This document shows, in pieces, positions 20,901 through 29,353 of a stretch of DNA of 64,000 nt. The stretch spans positions 1 through 64,000 of the forward strand of contig JAUIKM010000012.1 of NCBI GenBank assembly GCA_030430495.1. Direction: 5' to 3'. The notes beneath the pieces were generated by a model. The model searched no databases. It worked only from the letters and a program-made list of their open reading frames with translations, and was not told the DNA's origin. Each line of letters opens with the position of its first letter. The first letter of the stretch is position 1. The position numbers and the translations under genes were made by a program. The DNA is from a bacterium. Its GTDB lineage: Bacteria > Bacteroidota > Ignavibacteria > Kapaibacteriales > UBA7675.

Positions 20901-23900
20901 ACGCCGACATCCAGATCAACTTTAACGCGCAGATGGCCGCGACCACCCTGACCACTTCTGTTAACATTGCAGACGCAAACTTTATCGTGCACGGTATGCA
21001 GACCGGCCACATGTCCAGCAATGCGGTCGTGACGGTCACCAACAGCAATATGCGCGCCATCATTAATCCGGCGCTTGACTACCACGCCGGTGAACTGATA
21101 ATGGTAACCGTTACGAACGCGGCGGTGAGCAACGGTCTGAAGATTGAACGTCCGGTTGTGTTCAGTTTCACCGCGCAGGCCACGACGGGCAGCGGAACGT
21201 TTGTCTCGACCAGTATCGGCGGCGGCAATTCGCGAGCGGCAGCCATCGGCGATCTTGACGGCGACGGCGATCTGGACGCGATTATCGGTCGCTATTCAAA
21301 CAGTTCTCAGATTCACATAAACAACGGCAACGGCACCTTTTCGGTTTCGGGCTTCGGATCGGTCGGGCTACACCTGGACGCCGCCCTGGGCGATCTCAAC
21401 GGCGACGGTGCACTGGATGCGGTGCTTGTCAACGGTCCGTCGCGTCAGAATGAGATTTGGTTAAACAATGGTGACGGGACCTTCAGTTCCTCGACCTTCG
21501 GCACGGACGACGGCTTTGCCGTGGATTTAGGCGATCTTGACGGCGATGGCGACCTCGATGCAATCGTCGTTACCGACGGTGCTTTTGACCGACGCTGGAT
21601 CAACAACGGCGACGGGTCTTTTGTGAGTTTGCAGCCGGGATCGGGAGTCAACGGCACCAGAGATCAGGTTGCCGTCGCCATCGGCGATCTGGACAACGAT
21701 GGCGATCTGGATGCGGTGACCGCTGCGGATAACAACCGCGGCGCAACAATCTTCCGCAACAACGGCGATGGAACATTTACACAGAGTATTGAAACGGGCT
21801 TTACGGCCAAAGGCGTTGCTCTTGGCGACCTTGACGGCGACGGCTGGCTCGACGCCGTCTGGGCGATTTCCGGGGATGTTGACCGGCTGCGCTTAAACAA
21901 CGGCTCGGGTTCGCTCACCGGCGAGGTCGAGGAATTCGGCGATAGCTCTTCCAGTTCCAGCGTTGCGCTTGGCGATCTGGACGGCGACGGCGACCTGGAT
22001 ATGATGTTTGCTAAGGACAGCGGCGGACATCACGTCTTTTTTAACAATGGCGATGCGACGTTTATAAGCTCCAGTTTTGCCGGTACTCCATCCTTGCGAA
22101 TGGCGATCGGCGATCTTGACAACGACGACGATCTGGACTTCATTTCGGGCAACGGCTCAACAGGCCGATTGTATCTGAACCAACCGCCTTCGCCGCCGCC
22201 GCCGCCGGTGTTTTATCCGCGCGTCACAACGCTCTCGCCCACAACCAATGCCAATGCCGCGCCGGTCGACAGCGATATTGAGATTTCGTTCAGCACAAGC
22301 ATGAACGTGTCCAGTCTCAGTTCGACGAATATTAACATTTTTGGAAACTTCAGTGGTTACCTCTCGACGAGCGGTGTGCTGAGCAGCACGAACCCGCGCG
22401 TGTTTAATCCGGACGCCGACTTCCTGCCGGGCGAACTTATCTCCGTCACGGTGACCGGCGCCCAGAGCCAGGCCGGTGTGACGGCGTCGACGGCGACCGT
22501 CTACAGCTTCCGCGCCGAGGTGACCAACGGCAATGCAACCTTCGAGACTTCACATTTCGATTTTGGATTTTACTCCGGTCTCGACCTGGGCGATCTGGAC
22601 GGCGACGGCGATCTGGATGCAATTGTCGCACACGGCGCATTCGGCGGTCAACGCCTGTGGTTAAACAACGGCGACGGCAGTTTTGCGACAAGCAGCCAGG
22701 GCGACGGACGCGGAACCGGCGTGGCCATGGGCGATCTGGACAACGACGGCGACCTCGACGCCATGGTCTCTCGCGCAGGTTACGCCGAGGAAGTCTGGTT
22801 AAACAACGGTGACGGCAGCTTCGGCACCGCCACGGCCGGCAATTCCAACGGCAACAGCCGCGGCCTCGACCTGGGCGATCTGGACGGCGACGGCGATCTC
22901 GATGCGATTGTCGCCAACGAGAGCGGTCAGGCCCAGGCCATCATGTTAAACAATGGCGATGCGACCTTTGATGTATTTACGATCGGCGGCTCACGCGGCC
23001 GCGACGTGGCGCTGGGCGATCTTGACGGCGACGGTGATCTCGACGCGATTGTAGCAGGATACTATTCTTCCAGCGAACTGATGCTGAACAACGGCGACGG
23101 CTCATTCGCCGTCAGCAGTTTCGGCATTACCCGCATTCAACGCACGGCGGTCGACGTTGGCGATCTGGACGGCGACGGCGATCTGGACGTTGTCATGTCC
23201 GCCTACGACGACGCACATGAAATCTGGTTTAACGACGGAACAGGCGTGTTAACAAGTTCGTCCTTTGCCTCCTGGGTTTCGCAGGACGTACAACTGGGCG
23301 ACCTTGACGGTGACGGCGACCTTGACGCATTTTTTGCGGCGAACGGGGAACTGACTGAAGCCTCCGAGGAAGGCGGCGGCGGTGACGGGCGTCTGCCTGC
23401 CGCTCTGCCCGGCACAACGACGCACAAGGAGGAAATGATCTGGCTTAACAACGGCGACGGCAGTTTTGTCTCTTTTGTCGTCGGCGTGGGTGAAAGCAGC
23501 GCCGCCTCGCTGGGCGATCTGGACGGTGATGGCGATCTGGACGCATTGGTGGTTAACGACGAGGGCGGCGGCGCTCCGGCACAGCTGTGGCTAAACGGCG
23601 CACCGGTGCAGCTCTTGTCGGTAGCGCCTGAACAACACAATAACAATGTCGACAAAGACGCCGACATCGACCTGGTGTTTAACACGGCGATCAATCCAAC
23701 GACGCTGAGCGGATCGTCCAACACCAATTCCGCGGGCATCAGTGTGTTTGGCTCGCAGACGGGCAACCTGGCGCCGGCGGCGACCATCGAGTTTACTTCG
23801 AGCACAAACGCAACGATCAACCCCGCCGCGGACTTTAAGGCCGGAGAAAAGGTCTCCGTGACGGTCTCAAAACCGGAAGCGTTTACGGGCGAGACCGTCG

Positions 23901-26900
23901 CCAATTCGCGCGTGCAGGAGTTTCGCGCCAAAGTGTCGCGCGGTGTGGCCATCTTTGAATCGGTTTCCGCGACAGGCGCCGGCGTCGGCATCAGCGACCA
24001 GGATGCCGGCGATGTGAACGGCGACGGTTTTGTCGACCTCGTCTACGCCCTGACGGGCTCGCGCCTGGAAGTGCTGACAAACAATGCCGACGGCGAAATC
24101 GGTTTTGCAGACAGCTCGACCGGTTTCTCATCCGGTGCGATCTGGATCAAACTGGGCGACCTTGACGGCGACGGCGATCTGGACGTCTTCAGCAACGGTG
24201 CGGGCGAGCAGGCGGTTCTGTTTAACGACGGCGCCGGCAATTTCTCGTTGAGCAGCGTCGCCAACATCGCCTCACTCACCACGATCGAACTGGGTGATAT
24301 TGACGCGGACGGCGACCTCGACGCCATTCTGGCCGGCTACGACAGCTACGGTGTTCTGTTTAATGACGGCACAGGCGGTTTCAGCGGCAATTCCTTCAGC
24401 AGCCCCGTGCAATCGCAGGAAGTGGTACTCGGCGATCTTGACAACGACGGCGACCTCGACATTCTGGTCGTCGGTTATTACGACAACAATCGCGTGCTTC
24501 TGAACAATGGCGACGGCACGTTTACAGCCGGATCAAATGCCGGCAACGGCGTCAGTTACAGCGCCGCGCTGGGCGACCTTGACGATGACGGCGATCTTGA
24601 CGCCGTTATCGCCAACACCGTCGGGGCACACACGCTGCTGAACAACCAGGGCAACGCTACATTCACAACTCAATCGCTTCCGGCGGCCACCAGCTCCAAA
24701 GCAGTTGTTGAACTGGGCGATATGGACGGCGACGGCGACCTTGACATCGTCATGGTCTACGACGACGAGCCGACGGAATTCTGTCGCAACCTGGGCGGCT
24801 TTAACTTTGCTCGCGAGCAGCTTGCCGCCGGTGACGCGGCATCAATGAACATCGCCGATTTTGACAACGACGACGACCTGGATATTGCCGAGAGCTCGGC
24901 CGCACTTAAACGGGTCTGGGAAAACGTCGACGCGCCGATCGTCACCGCGCTCGATCCGAATTGTATTATCGAAACGACGGCCAACCTGTCGATTACCGTC
25001 ACGGGCGAAAACTTTGTCGAGACACAAGCAACAATAACGATATTAAACGGCGACGGCAGCGACTCCGGTACGACTCTGTCGCTTTCGCTGCTTTCCGGCG
25101 CAACGTCCAACCAATTCCAGACAGTCATACCGTCCGGTTATGTTTCGACGGCGGGTACGCTGACATTGACCATTACCGGCCGTGAAAACCGCACGACGAC
25201 AACAACCTTGACAGTTCATCCGCTGATCGACATTGTCGGCAATATCTGCAACTTCAACGGCATCGACGAAACTTATACCGTCGCGCCGGCAGATGTGAAT
25301 GCCGCGCACGCCTGGAGCGTGACGAACGGTGAGATTGTCGGAAGTTCAAGCGGCAGTCAGGTCCTGGTTAACTGGGACGACGGTGCGGCCGGCACGCTGA
25401 CACTGCTGCGGACTTACGCAAGCGGCTGTACGACGGCGACGGCATTTTCGGTCAGCCCGGTCGGCATTCCGACGGTCGAAGACCTGGCATTTACGGCGGT
25501 CAACGAGCCGGTTACAATTGCGGTTCTGTTTAATGATGCGAGCGGCCTGAGTTTGTTAAGTGTTTCGACACCGGACAATGGTTCGGCCGTGACAAGCGGC
25601 AATGCGGTTGTGTATACGCCGGACAACGGATTCGTCGGCTTCGATAGTTTTACCTACACGGTCGAAAACAGCGAAGGATGCAGCGTCACCGGAGCTGTCA
25701 CGACGGTGGTCGGACTCGGCACAAAATACACGCACAACCTCGTCTGGCTGGAACGCGAGAAAGATCGCGTCGGCGGTGTGCGTGGACTGAACCGCGCCGT
25801 CGATGTGGCGGTCAGTCCCGACGGTAAACACCTGTATGCGTCCGGCCGCAGTGATCACAGTATTGCACTGTTTAACATCGATGCGACAAGCGGTACAATC
25901 GAGTACGTTAAACGCGTCCGCAATGGTCGCAACGGCGTCACCCGCATGCGTTATCCCGAGTCCCTGCTTATCAGTCCCGACGGCGATAATCTCTACGTCC
26001 TGTCGTACGGCGACAACGCCGTTGTGGTTTTTGATCGCAACGCCGCCACGGGCGACCTGAGTTACGTTGAGAACAAACGCAACGGGACGTCGGACGCCGG
26101 TGGAACAATCAGTCGCATGAAAGGTCCGCGCAGCCTCGCGCTCAGCGACGACCAGGAAAATCTGTATGTGGCCGGTCAGAGCAACAATGGCCTCGTGGTG
26201 TTCGAGCGCAGTACAACCAGCGGCACGCTGACATTTATGGAGTCGTTTAAAGACGGTGTCGACGGCGTCGACGGCCTGCGCGAAATTCTGGACGTGCAGG
26301 TGAGTCCCGACGATGCGCATGTTTATGCGGCCGGTTTCGGCGAAGATGAGATTGCCATCTTCGAACGTTCATCAACCAACGGCAGTTTAACGTTTCTGGA
26401 GCGCGTGCGCGACGGTGTCGACGGCGTAGACGGACTGGAGAATGTCGCCGGGCTGGCTTTAAGTCCCGACGGCAACAACCTGTACGCCGTTTCAAACGGC
26501 GGCGATGCGCTCGTGACGTTTGAGCGTTCCAGCACCAACGGCTCGCTCAGTTTTGTTGAACTTGAGCGCGACGGCAGCGGCGGTGTCAACGGACTTAACG
26601 GCGCCCGCGACGTGATTCTGGATTCCCAGGGGCGCGAGTTGTACGTCAGCGGCTCGAACGACGACGCCATTGCAGGTTTTGCGCGCAGTGCTACCGGAGA
26701 GGTTTGTTTTAACGGTGCATCGGTGGACGGCGTCGACGGTGTCGACGGAATTGACAGGGTGCGCGGATTGGCGCTCTCGCCCGACGGATCCTACATCTAC
26801 GGCGCTGGTTACGGCGAGAATTCGGTGGCGGCTTTTCGTCGCAACTATCATCCATTTGCGTTTGAAGACACCGGACTTAACGTTCCGGCCAACTCGTCGC

Positions 26901-27460
26901 TGACGATCAGCGTGTTGACAAACGATGTTGATCCTGACGGCGATGTTCTGACGATTAGCTCCAAAACCAACGGCTCACTTGGGACCGTATCGATAGTCAA
27001 CAGTTCAACAAAACTCGAATACAACTCGGGCAGTTCAAGCGGCAACGACACGTTTACCTACACAATCAGCGACGGCAACGGCGGCAGTTCAACGGCCAGC
27101 GTCAGCATCCTGGTGCTGAGCAGCGGACGCCGGGACGGGGTGGACGAGCCAGGTGTTAATGCTGATATTCCGGCGGCAGACGTGCGCGTCTCTCCAAATC
27201 CGACGGCCGGCGCTGCGACGGTGAGTTTTCATGTTAACAAACGCAGTCGCGTTACTGCTCGCATTGCGGCGCTGACGGGGCACGAACTGTGGAAAGCACA
27301 ACTGGGCGACTTGAACGCGGGTATGCATGCCTTTATCTGGCAGGGCCAGGACCTTGCCGGACAAAAGTTGCCCAGCGGCGTTTACTACCTGGAGCTGACT
27401 CTCGACGACGGCAGCGGCAATGTGCAGCGACTCAACACGGAAGTCGTGATCAAACGTTAA
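17936..27460 (+). CDS. giant FG-GAP/VCBS, Ig-like and beta-propeller surface protein
   Basis: This is a 3174-residue protein. A long basic N-terminus (residues 1-55) precedes a signal-like segment (LALRLAAIAFGGLAAGNLQAQ, end near 80). Five Ig-like (Big_5 type) domains start near residues 82, 527, 971, 1427 and 1890. Each is followed by a block of FG-GAP/VCBS repeats with the Ca-binding pattern GDLDGDGDLD and WLNNGDGTF. Then come a TIG-like domain (about 2334), a PKD-like domain (2430), a cadherin-like domain (2512), a lactonase-type propeller with DGVDGVDGL repeats (2600-2973), another cadherin-like domain (2975), and a type IX-like sorting domain (3082-3174, SPNPTAGAATVSF). It is probably a secreted calcium-binding adhesin. 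Many Leu-Asn pairs use TTA-AAC although CTG dominates elsewhere. A terminator follows. Confidence 0.93.
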   Translation: MKSRRLITSFDLLRRLRKDARRLQRFSTYTDSSTRRKTAFLRRRLEKLIRILNPLANPRLALRLAAIAFGGLAAGNLQAQVPLLLSVTPTANDVNAATSANITATFDTAMDTGTLTAGNIRIFGSQTGFLSDDGVYSGITTAIFNPDNNFKPGEKVSVSITTGVESTNGTALSTSHVFQFITAVEFGSGIFANRALSGTAGGNAATIGDFDGDGSLDVVVVRESASSLIWLNNGDGTFSETSFGSTNNSRDVVSGDLDGDGDLDVVVVNYNQANEVWLNNGDGTFTSSAFGSGRSNGVDIGDMDGDGDLDIVQVTSREQDEVWFNNGDATFSVQTFGTATASAGAVFTLHSMDTGIGDLDNDGDLDVIVTKIMAFNSYRQDIWLNDGTGTLSPQTFASSASLTHIKLADLDGDGDLDFIHTSGGTPTIYQNNGDATFASQSLALFDIREVSLGDIDGDGDLDMASAGGINGDVLLRNNGSLNIIADNIGDDTGLALLSAIGDFDNDGDLDVLFVNQISSPTLWINDPPATVVDLSPDKNAVAAGRATDVRIAFLQTMQTSTLTINAAPTHANIVVYGSQTGHLGTSATLSFEDDDEIAVITPASDFKPGELVSVTVTGASKYDGRDPKELEKALVYSFIVGADGGTGVFSSSGFGTGESTNIEFGDLDGDGDLDAIVTNYYTPNEIWLNNGDASFATSTLGTKFSSDVALGDLDGDGDLDAVISAYFAYPQEIWLNNGDGTFSSSTFGSGSSRDVALGDLDGDGDLDAVIANYYDEAEHIWFNNGDGTFTSTSLGAGDSKGVAIGDLDGDCDLDVVITNIGGADNIWLNNGGGQFVTSSFGAGDGQAVALGDLDGDGDLDAFIARSNTGNDIWKNNGDGSFSLGSLGNAVDHDVALGDLDGDGDLDAVSAVNGGAQRIWTNNGDATFTERSFGTGDSRGLAIGDLDGDGDLDVAVMNYVTNDREIWINSGTPRVTSVVPSTNANSVLQDADIQINFNAQMAATTLTTSVNIADANFIVHGMQTGHMSSNAVVTVTNSNMRAIINPALDYHAGELIMVTVTNAAVSNGLKIERPVVFSFTAQATTGSGTFVSTSIGGGNSRAAAIGDLDGDGDLDAIIGRYSNSSQIHINNGNGTFSVSGFGSVGLHLDAALGDLNGDGALDAVLVNGPSRQNEIWLNNGDGTFSSSTFGTDDGFAVDLGDLDGDGDLDAIVVTDGAFDRRWINNGDGSFVSLQPGSGVNGTRDQVAVAIGDLDNDGDLDAVTAADNNRGATIFRNNGDGTFTQSIETGFTAKGVALGDLDGDGWLDAVWAISGDVDRLRLNNGSGSLTGEVEEFGDSSSSSSVALGDLDGDGDLDMMFAKDSGGHHVFFNNGDATFISSSFAGTPSLRMAIGDLDNDDDLDFISGNGSTGRLYLNQPPSPPPPPVFYPRVTTLSPTTNANAAPVDSDIEISFSTSMNVSSLSSTNINIFGNFSGYLSTSGVLSSTNPRVFNPDADFLPGELISVTVTGAQSQAGVTASTATVYSFRAEVTNGNATFETSHFDFGFYSGLDLGDLDGDGDLDAIVAHGAFGGQRLWLNNGDGSFATSSQGDGRGTGVAMGDLDNDGDLDAMVSRAGYAEEVWLNNGDGSFGTATAGNSNGNSRGLDLGDLDGDGDLDAIVANESGQAQAIMLNNGDATFDVFTIGGSRGRDVALGDLDGDGDLDAIVAGYYSSSELMLNNGDGSFAVSSFGITRIQRTAVDVGDLDGDGDLDVVMSAYDDAHEIWFNDGTGVLTSSSFASWVSQDVQLGDLDGDGDLDAFFAANGELTEASEEGGGGDGRLPAALPGTTTHKEEMIWLNNGDGSFVSFVVGVGESSAASLGDLDGDGDLDALVVNDEGGGAPAQLWLNGAPVQLLSVAPEQHNNNVDKDADIDLVFNTAINPTTLSGSSNTNSAGISVFGSQTGNLAPAATIEFTSSTNATINPAADFKAGEKVSVTVSKPEAFTGETVANSRVQEFRAKVSRGVAIFESVSATGAGVGISDQDAGDVNGDGFVDLVYALTGSRLEVLTNNADGEIGFADSSTGFSSGAIWIKLGDLDGDGDLDVFSNGAGEQAVLFNDGAGNFSLSSVANIASLTTIELGDIDADGDLDAILAGYDSYGVLFNDGTGGFSGNSFSSPVQSQEVVLGDLDNDGDLDILVVGYYDNNRVLLNNGDGTFTAGSNAGNGVSYSAALGDLDDDGDLDAVIANTVGAHTLLNNQGNATFTTQSLPAATSSKAVVELGDMDGDGDLDIVMVYDDEPTEFCRNLGGFNFAREQLAAGDAASMNIADFDNDDDLDIAESSAALKRVWENVDAPIVTALDPNCIIETTANLSITVTGENFVETQATITILNGDGSDSGTTLSLSLLSGATSNQFQTVIPSGYVSTAGTLTLTITGRENRTTTTTLTVHPLIDIVGNICNFNGIDETYTVAPADVNAAHAWSVTNGEIVGSSSGSQVLVNWDDGAAGTLTLLRTYASGCTTATAFSVSPVGIPTVEDLAFTAVNEPVTIAVLFNDASGLSLLSVSTPDNGSAVTSGNAVVYTPDNGFVGFDSFTYTVENSEGCSVTGAVTTVVGLGTKYTHNLVWLEREKDRVGGVRGLNRAVDVAVSPDGKHLYASGRSDHSIALFNIDATSGTIEYVKRVRNGRNGVTRMRYPESLLISPDGDNLYVLSYGDNAVVVFDRNAATGDLSYVENKRNGTSDAGGTISRMKGPRSLALSDDQENLYVAGQSNNGLVVFERSTTSGTLTFMESFKDGVDGVDGLREILDVQVSPDDAHVYAAGFGEDEIAIFERSSTNGSLTFLERVRDGVDGVDGLENVAGLALSPDGNNLYAVSNGGDALVTFERSSTNGSLSFVELERDGSGGVNGLNGARDVILDSQGRELYVSGSNDDAIAGFARSATGEVCFNGASVDGVDGVDGIDRVRGLALSPDGSYIYGAGYGENSVAAFRRNYHPFAFEDTGLNVPANSSLTISVLTNDVDPDGDVLTISSKTNGSLGTVSIVNSSTKLEYNSGSSSGNDTFTYTISDGNGGSSTASVSILVLSSGRRDGVDEPGVNADIPAADVRVSPNPTAGAATVSFHVNKRSRVTARIAALTGHELWKAQLGDLNAGMHAFIWQGQDLAGQKLPSGVYYLELTLDDGSGNVQRLNTEVVIKR

Positions 27461-27488
27461 TTGCGTTCCGATTGCATGTTTAATAATG

Positions 27489-27514
27489 ACGGGCGTGGAG
27501 TTTTCCATGCCCGT
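27489..27514 (+). terminator. terminator after the giant surface-protein gene
   Basis: An 11-bp stem ACGGGCGTGGA / TCCATGCCCGT with one G-T pair, a GTTT loop and a following T-rich tail (TGTTGTTT) lies 29 bases past the stop. Confidence 0.75.
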
Positions 27515-27569
27515 TGTTGTTTAATGCCGGAGCTGCCGGGTGTGACCAGGAAAAAGACATGATTGCAGC

Positions 27570-27610
27570 GCCGTTCCGGCTCGCTTTTTGATCTTGTTTG
27601 TCACCGGGGC
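27570..27610 (-). repeat. partial copy of the dispersed hairpin family
   Basis: Read on the minus strand it contains GGTGACAAACAAGA followed by AAAAAGCGAGCCG, closely matching the 62679-62730 copy. The GGCGAAGCGCTC end is degraded. Confidence 0.55.
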
Positions 27611-28034
27611 AGAAGGCGGATGGTTCTCATTCAACTGATTGAATCCATGCGCCTGAGTATGGAGCTTGAAGTTGGACTTTCAGCTTCAAGACAATTCGCC
27701 GTAGTCCTGACTCAATTCTCTGGTCATGATGTCTGTCCGGACGCGAGTTCCAGGCAGCTATGCACGGACCTCGCCGGTCTCAGACGCGCATATTCCCACA
27801 TCACAGAGCTTGAATTTGGTTCCGTTCAACAGCGAATTCTGCCCGCTTATATGCGTTCAGAGCTACGTTCAGTTTTTTAAGCGAGGATAATTTGTGGTTT
27901 TGGCGTAGACTGGCACCTGACACGGAGCGCCGCATGCAACGCGCCGTGGATTGCCGGACTGACGTTTGCCTCGAAAAAACTGCACTGGTTGCAGGGTGGG
28001 AGGAGTGCGTCTGGACGTGGTGGAGACTCGCGGT

Positions 28035-28079
28035 GGCGGCGGGGCGGGCGATGGGGCAGGCGGGCCCCTTGATCTCGCA
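28035..28079. repeat. GC-rich dispersed repeat, copy 2
   Basis: It matches 93-137 over about 45 bp with differences only at the right end (TTGATCTCGC versus TAGATCACGC). Confidence 0.75.
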
Positions 28080-28481
28080 AAGCCGCGCCCAAAATTTAGA
28101 GATCGTCCGCTTAATACCCAATCCATCCCGTTTACCGGTCCAGACCTCGCGTTCAGCAGGGTATCGTTGACAAAGCAGAATAAAGGCCGGATGTTTTTTC
28201 CACAATGTACAAAGTGGCCCTCGGAGCTGCCGTGCGGTAGCTCAGGTCCCGCAACCGGCACGCATGTTACTGTTCTTCCGACTGTTTGGAGCCCGGATCA
28301 TGGAAACAGAGACCGGCACAAGGACCTGTATGCGCCACTCGCAATGACGAACAAAAGAGGCATTTTAAAGAGGGCCCGCAGGGCAACCGATCTGAAATTA
28401 TATGTCGCTAAATGGTGGAAAAGCGGCGAAACCAGATGAAAAACGGCGATTGTCAAGAAAATGCTTGCACAGGAAAACTGG

Positions 28482-28500
28482 TGTAACCAAGTTTGTTACA
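28482..28500. promoter_or_regulatory. candidate Rrf2 operator, site 1
   Basis: A perfect inverted repeat TGTAAC-N7-GTTACA ends 17 bases before the Rrf2 start codon. The same arms and spacing recur at 29025 and 29165 upstream of the exporter operon. Its position suggests autorepression by blocking transcription or initiation. Confidence 0.6.
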
Positions 28501-28517
28501 GTCAAGAAGGAATTGGA

Positions 28518-28979
28518 ATGAACAAGAGTAGTCGTTTTGCCGTGGCCGTGCATATTATGTCGGGGCTGGCGCTGGGGCAGATTACCGGAACGGAGGAGTG
28601 CGTGACTTCGTCAAAACTGGCGAACAGCGTAAACACAAATCCGGTGGTGGTGCGCCGTATTCTGGGCGTGATGCGCAATGCAGGGCTGGTGACGTCCATT
28701 AAGGGCGCCGACGGTGGTTCAACCTTGAGCCGACCGCCGGAACAGATAACGCTGCTGGACATTTACCGCGCGGTTGAGACCGGACAATTGTTTCATTTCC
28801 ACTATGCCAAACCTAATGCCGACTGTCCAATCGGATGCTGCATTCTCGAAATAATGCAGCGCGTTGTCGACAAAGCAGACGATGCTGTGAGTTCGGTCCT
28901 GGCAAATTACACCTTGCGTGATATTGCCGAGGAACTGAGAGAACGCGGTCGCAGGCGTTGGGCATTCCTGAACAATTAA
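28518..28979 (+). CDS. Rrf2-family transcriptional regulator
   Basis: This is a 153-residue regulator. The ATG at 28518 follows AAGGA by about 8 bases. The N-terminal winged helix (SSRFAVAVHIMSGLAL; SSKLANSVNTNPVVVRRIL; GLVTSIKGADGGSTLSRP) is typical of Rrf2, and a dimerisation helix follows. The cysteine cluster ADCPIGCCI sits where Fe-S members (IscR, NsrR) and YwnA-like members carry their sensor segment. Three Cys within six residues is a different arrangement from the classical 2Fe-2S ligands. It probably controls itself and the exporter operon 375 bp downstream, because TGTAAC-N7-GTTRCA sites occur before both. Redox or electrophile sensing is likely but inferred. Confidence 0.93.
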   Translation: MNKSSRFAVAVHIMSGLALGQITGTEECVTSSKLANSVNTNPVVVRRILGVMRNAGLVTSIKGADGGSTLSRPPEQITLLDIYRAVETGQLFHFHYAKPNADCPIGCCILEIMQRVVDKADDAVSSVLANYTLRDIAEELRERGRRRWAFLNN

Positions 28980-28982
28980 ACT

Positions 28983-29011
28983 CCGCCTTGTTCGTGAACA
29001 GCGGGATTTTT
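28983..29011 (+). terminator. likely terminator of the Rrf2 gene
   Basis: CCGC and GTTC pair with GAAC and GCGG across a small internal loop, followed by a five-T run at 29007. The stem is modest. Confidence 0.5.
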
Positions 29012-29024
29012 ATTTGCACCTAAA

Positions 29025-29043
29025 TGTAACCATGTGGGTTGCA
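29025..29043. promoter_or_regulatory. candidate Rrf2 operator, site 2
   Basis: TGTAAC-N7-GTTGCA is present. The arms extend to nine bases (AAATGTAAC / GTTGCATTT) with one mismatch. Confidence 0.55.
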
Positions 29044-29164
29044 TTTAAACAGTACGACGGCTGCACAGCCTGCTGTACTGCGGAACGAAGAGTCAGCAAC
29101 TGTAACAGCTTTACTGACAGTTAAATACACATAACACTGTGTGAGGCGTTCCTGGGCGTGTAAT

Positions 29165-29183
29165 TGTAACCGATGTAGTTGCA
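29165..29183. promoter_or_regulatory. candidate Rrf2 operator, site 3
   Basis: TGTAAC-N7-GTTGCA matches site 2 in arms and spacing and lies 171 bases before the exporter start codon. Confidence 0.55.
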
Positions 29184-29265
29184 GTTATTGCCATGGGATT
29201 ACATTGTCCATTCGGAACGAACAGCACAGTGTTTCAGCAGGGGACAACAGTCCGGACAACCGTCT

Positions 29266-29280
29266 ATGTTTAATTAACAT
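29266..29280. promoter_or_regulatory. symmetric element ATGTT-N5-AACAT
   Basis: Perfect five-base arms flank an AT-only spacer, 73 bases before the exporter start. The TTAACAT end is shared with a perfect palindrome at 39458-39471. It may be a promoter-proximal operator or simply an AT-rich promoter. Confidence 0.3.
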
Positions 29281-29353
29281 AACGGCGGCGGCCCCCGGTT
29301 AATCTGATACAACAACATTCTAACCGTTTAACGATCATCTGCGGAGACAGCTG

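Larger units (their letters stand above)
27461..28517. other. 1.06-kb gap with terminator and repeats
   Basis: It contains a terminator (27489-27514), a partial hairpin-family copy in inverse orientation (27570-27610) and the second GC-rich repeat (28035-28079). The Rrf2 operator candidate lies at its right end. No gene is supported. Confidence 0.5.
28980..29353. promoter_or_regulatory. regulatory region of the MMPL exporter operon
   Basis: This gap holds the terminator of the Rrf2 gene, two candidate Rrf2 operators (29025-29043, 29165-29183), an extra half-site TGTAAC at 29101, and a symmetric ATGTT-N5-AACAT element at 29266-29280. The exporter start at 29354 has GGAGA about 7 bases upstream. 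Confidence 0.5.

Noticed and set aside
18540-24900. Regular DNA repeats that could be mistaken for a CRISPR or satellite array
   Set aside because: They encode FG-GAP/VCBS protein repeats in one long frame with variable spacing; no spacer-repeat structure or cas genes.
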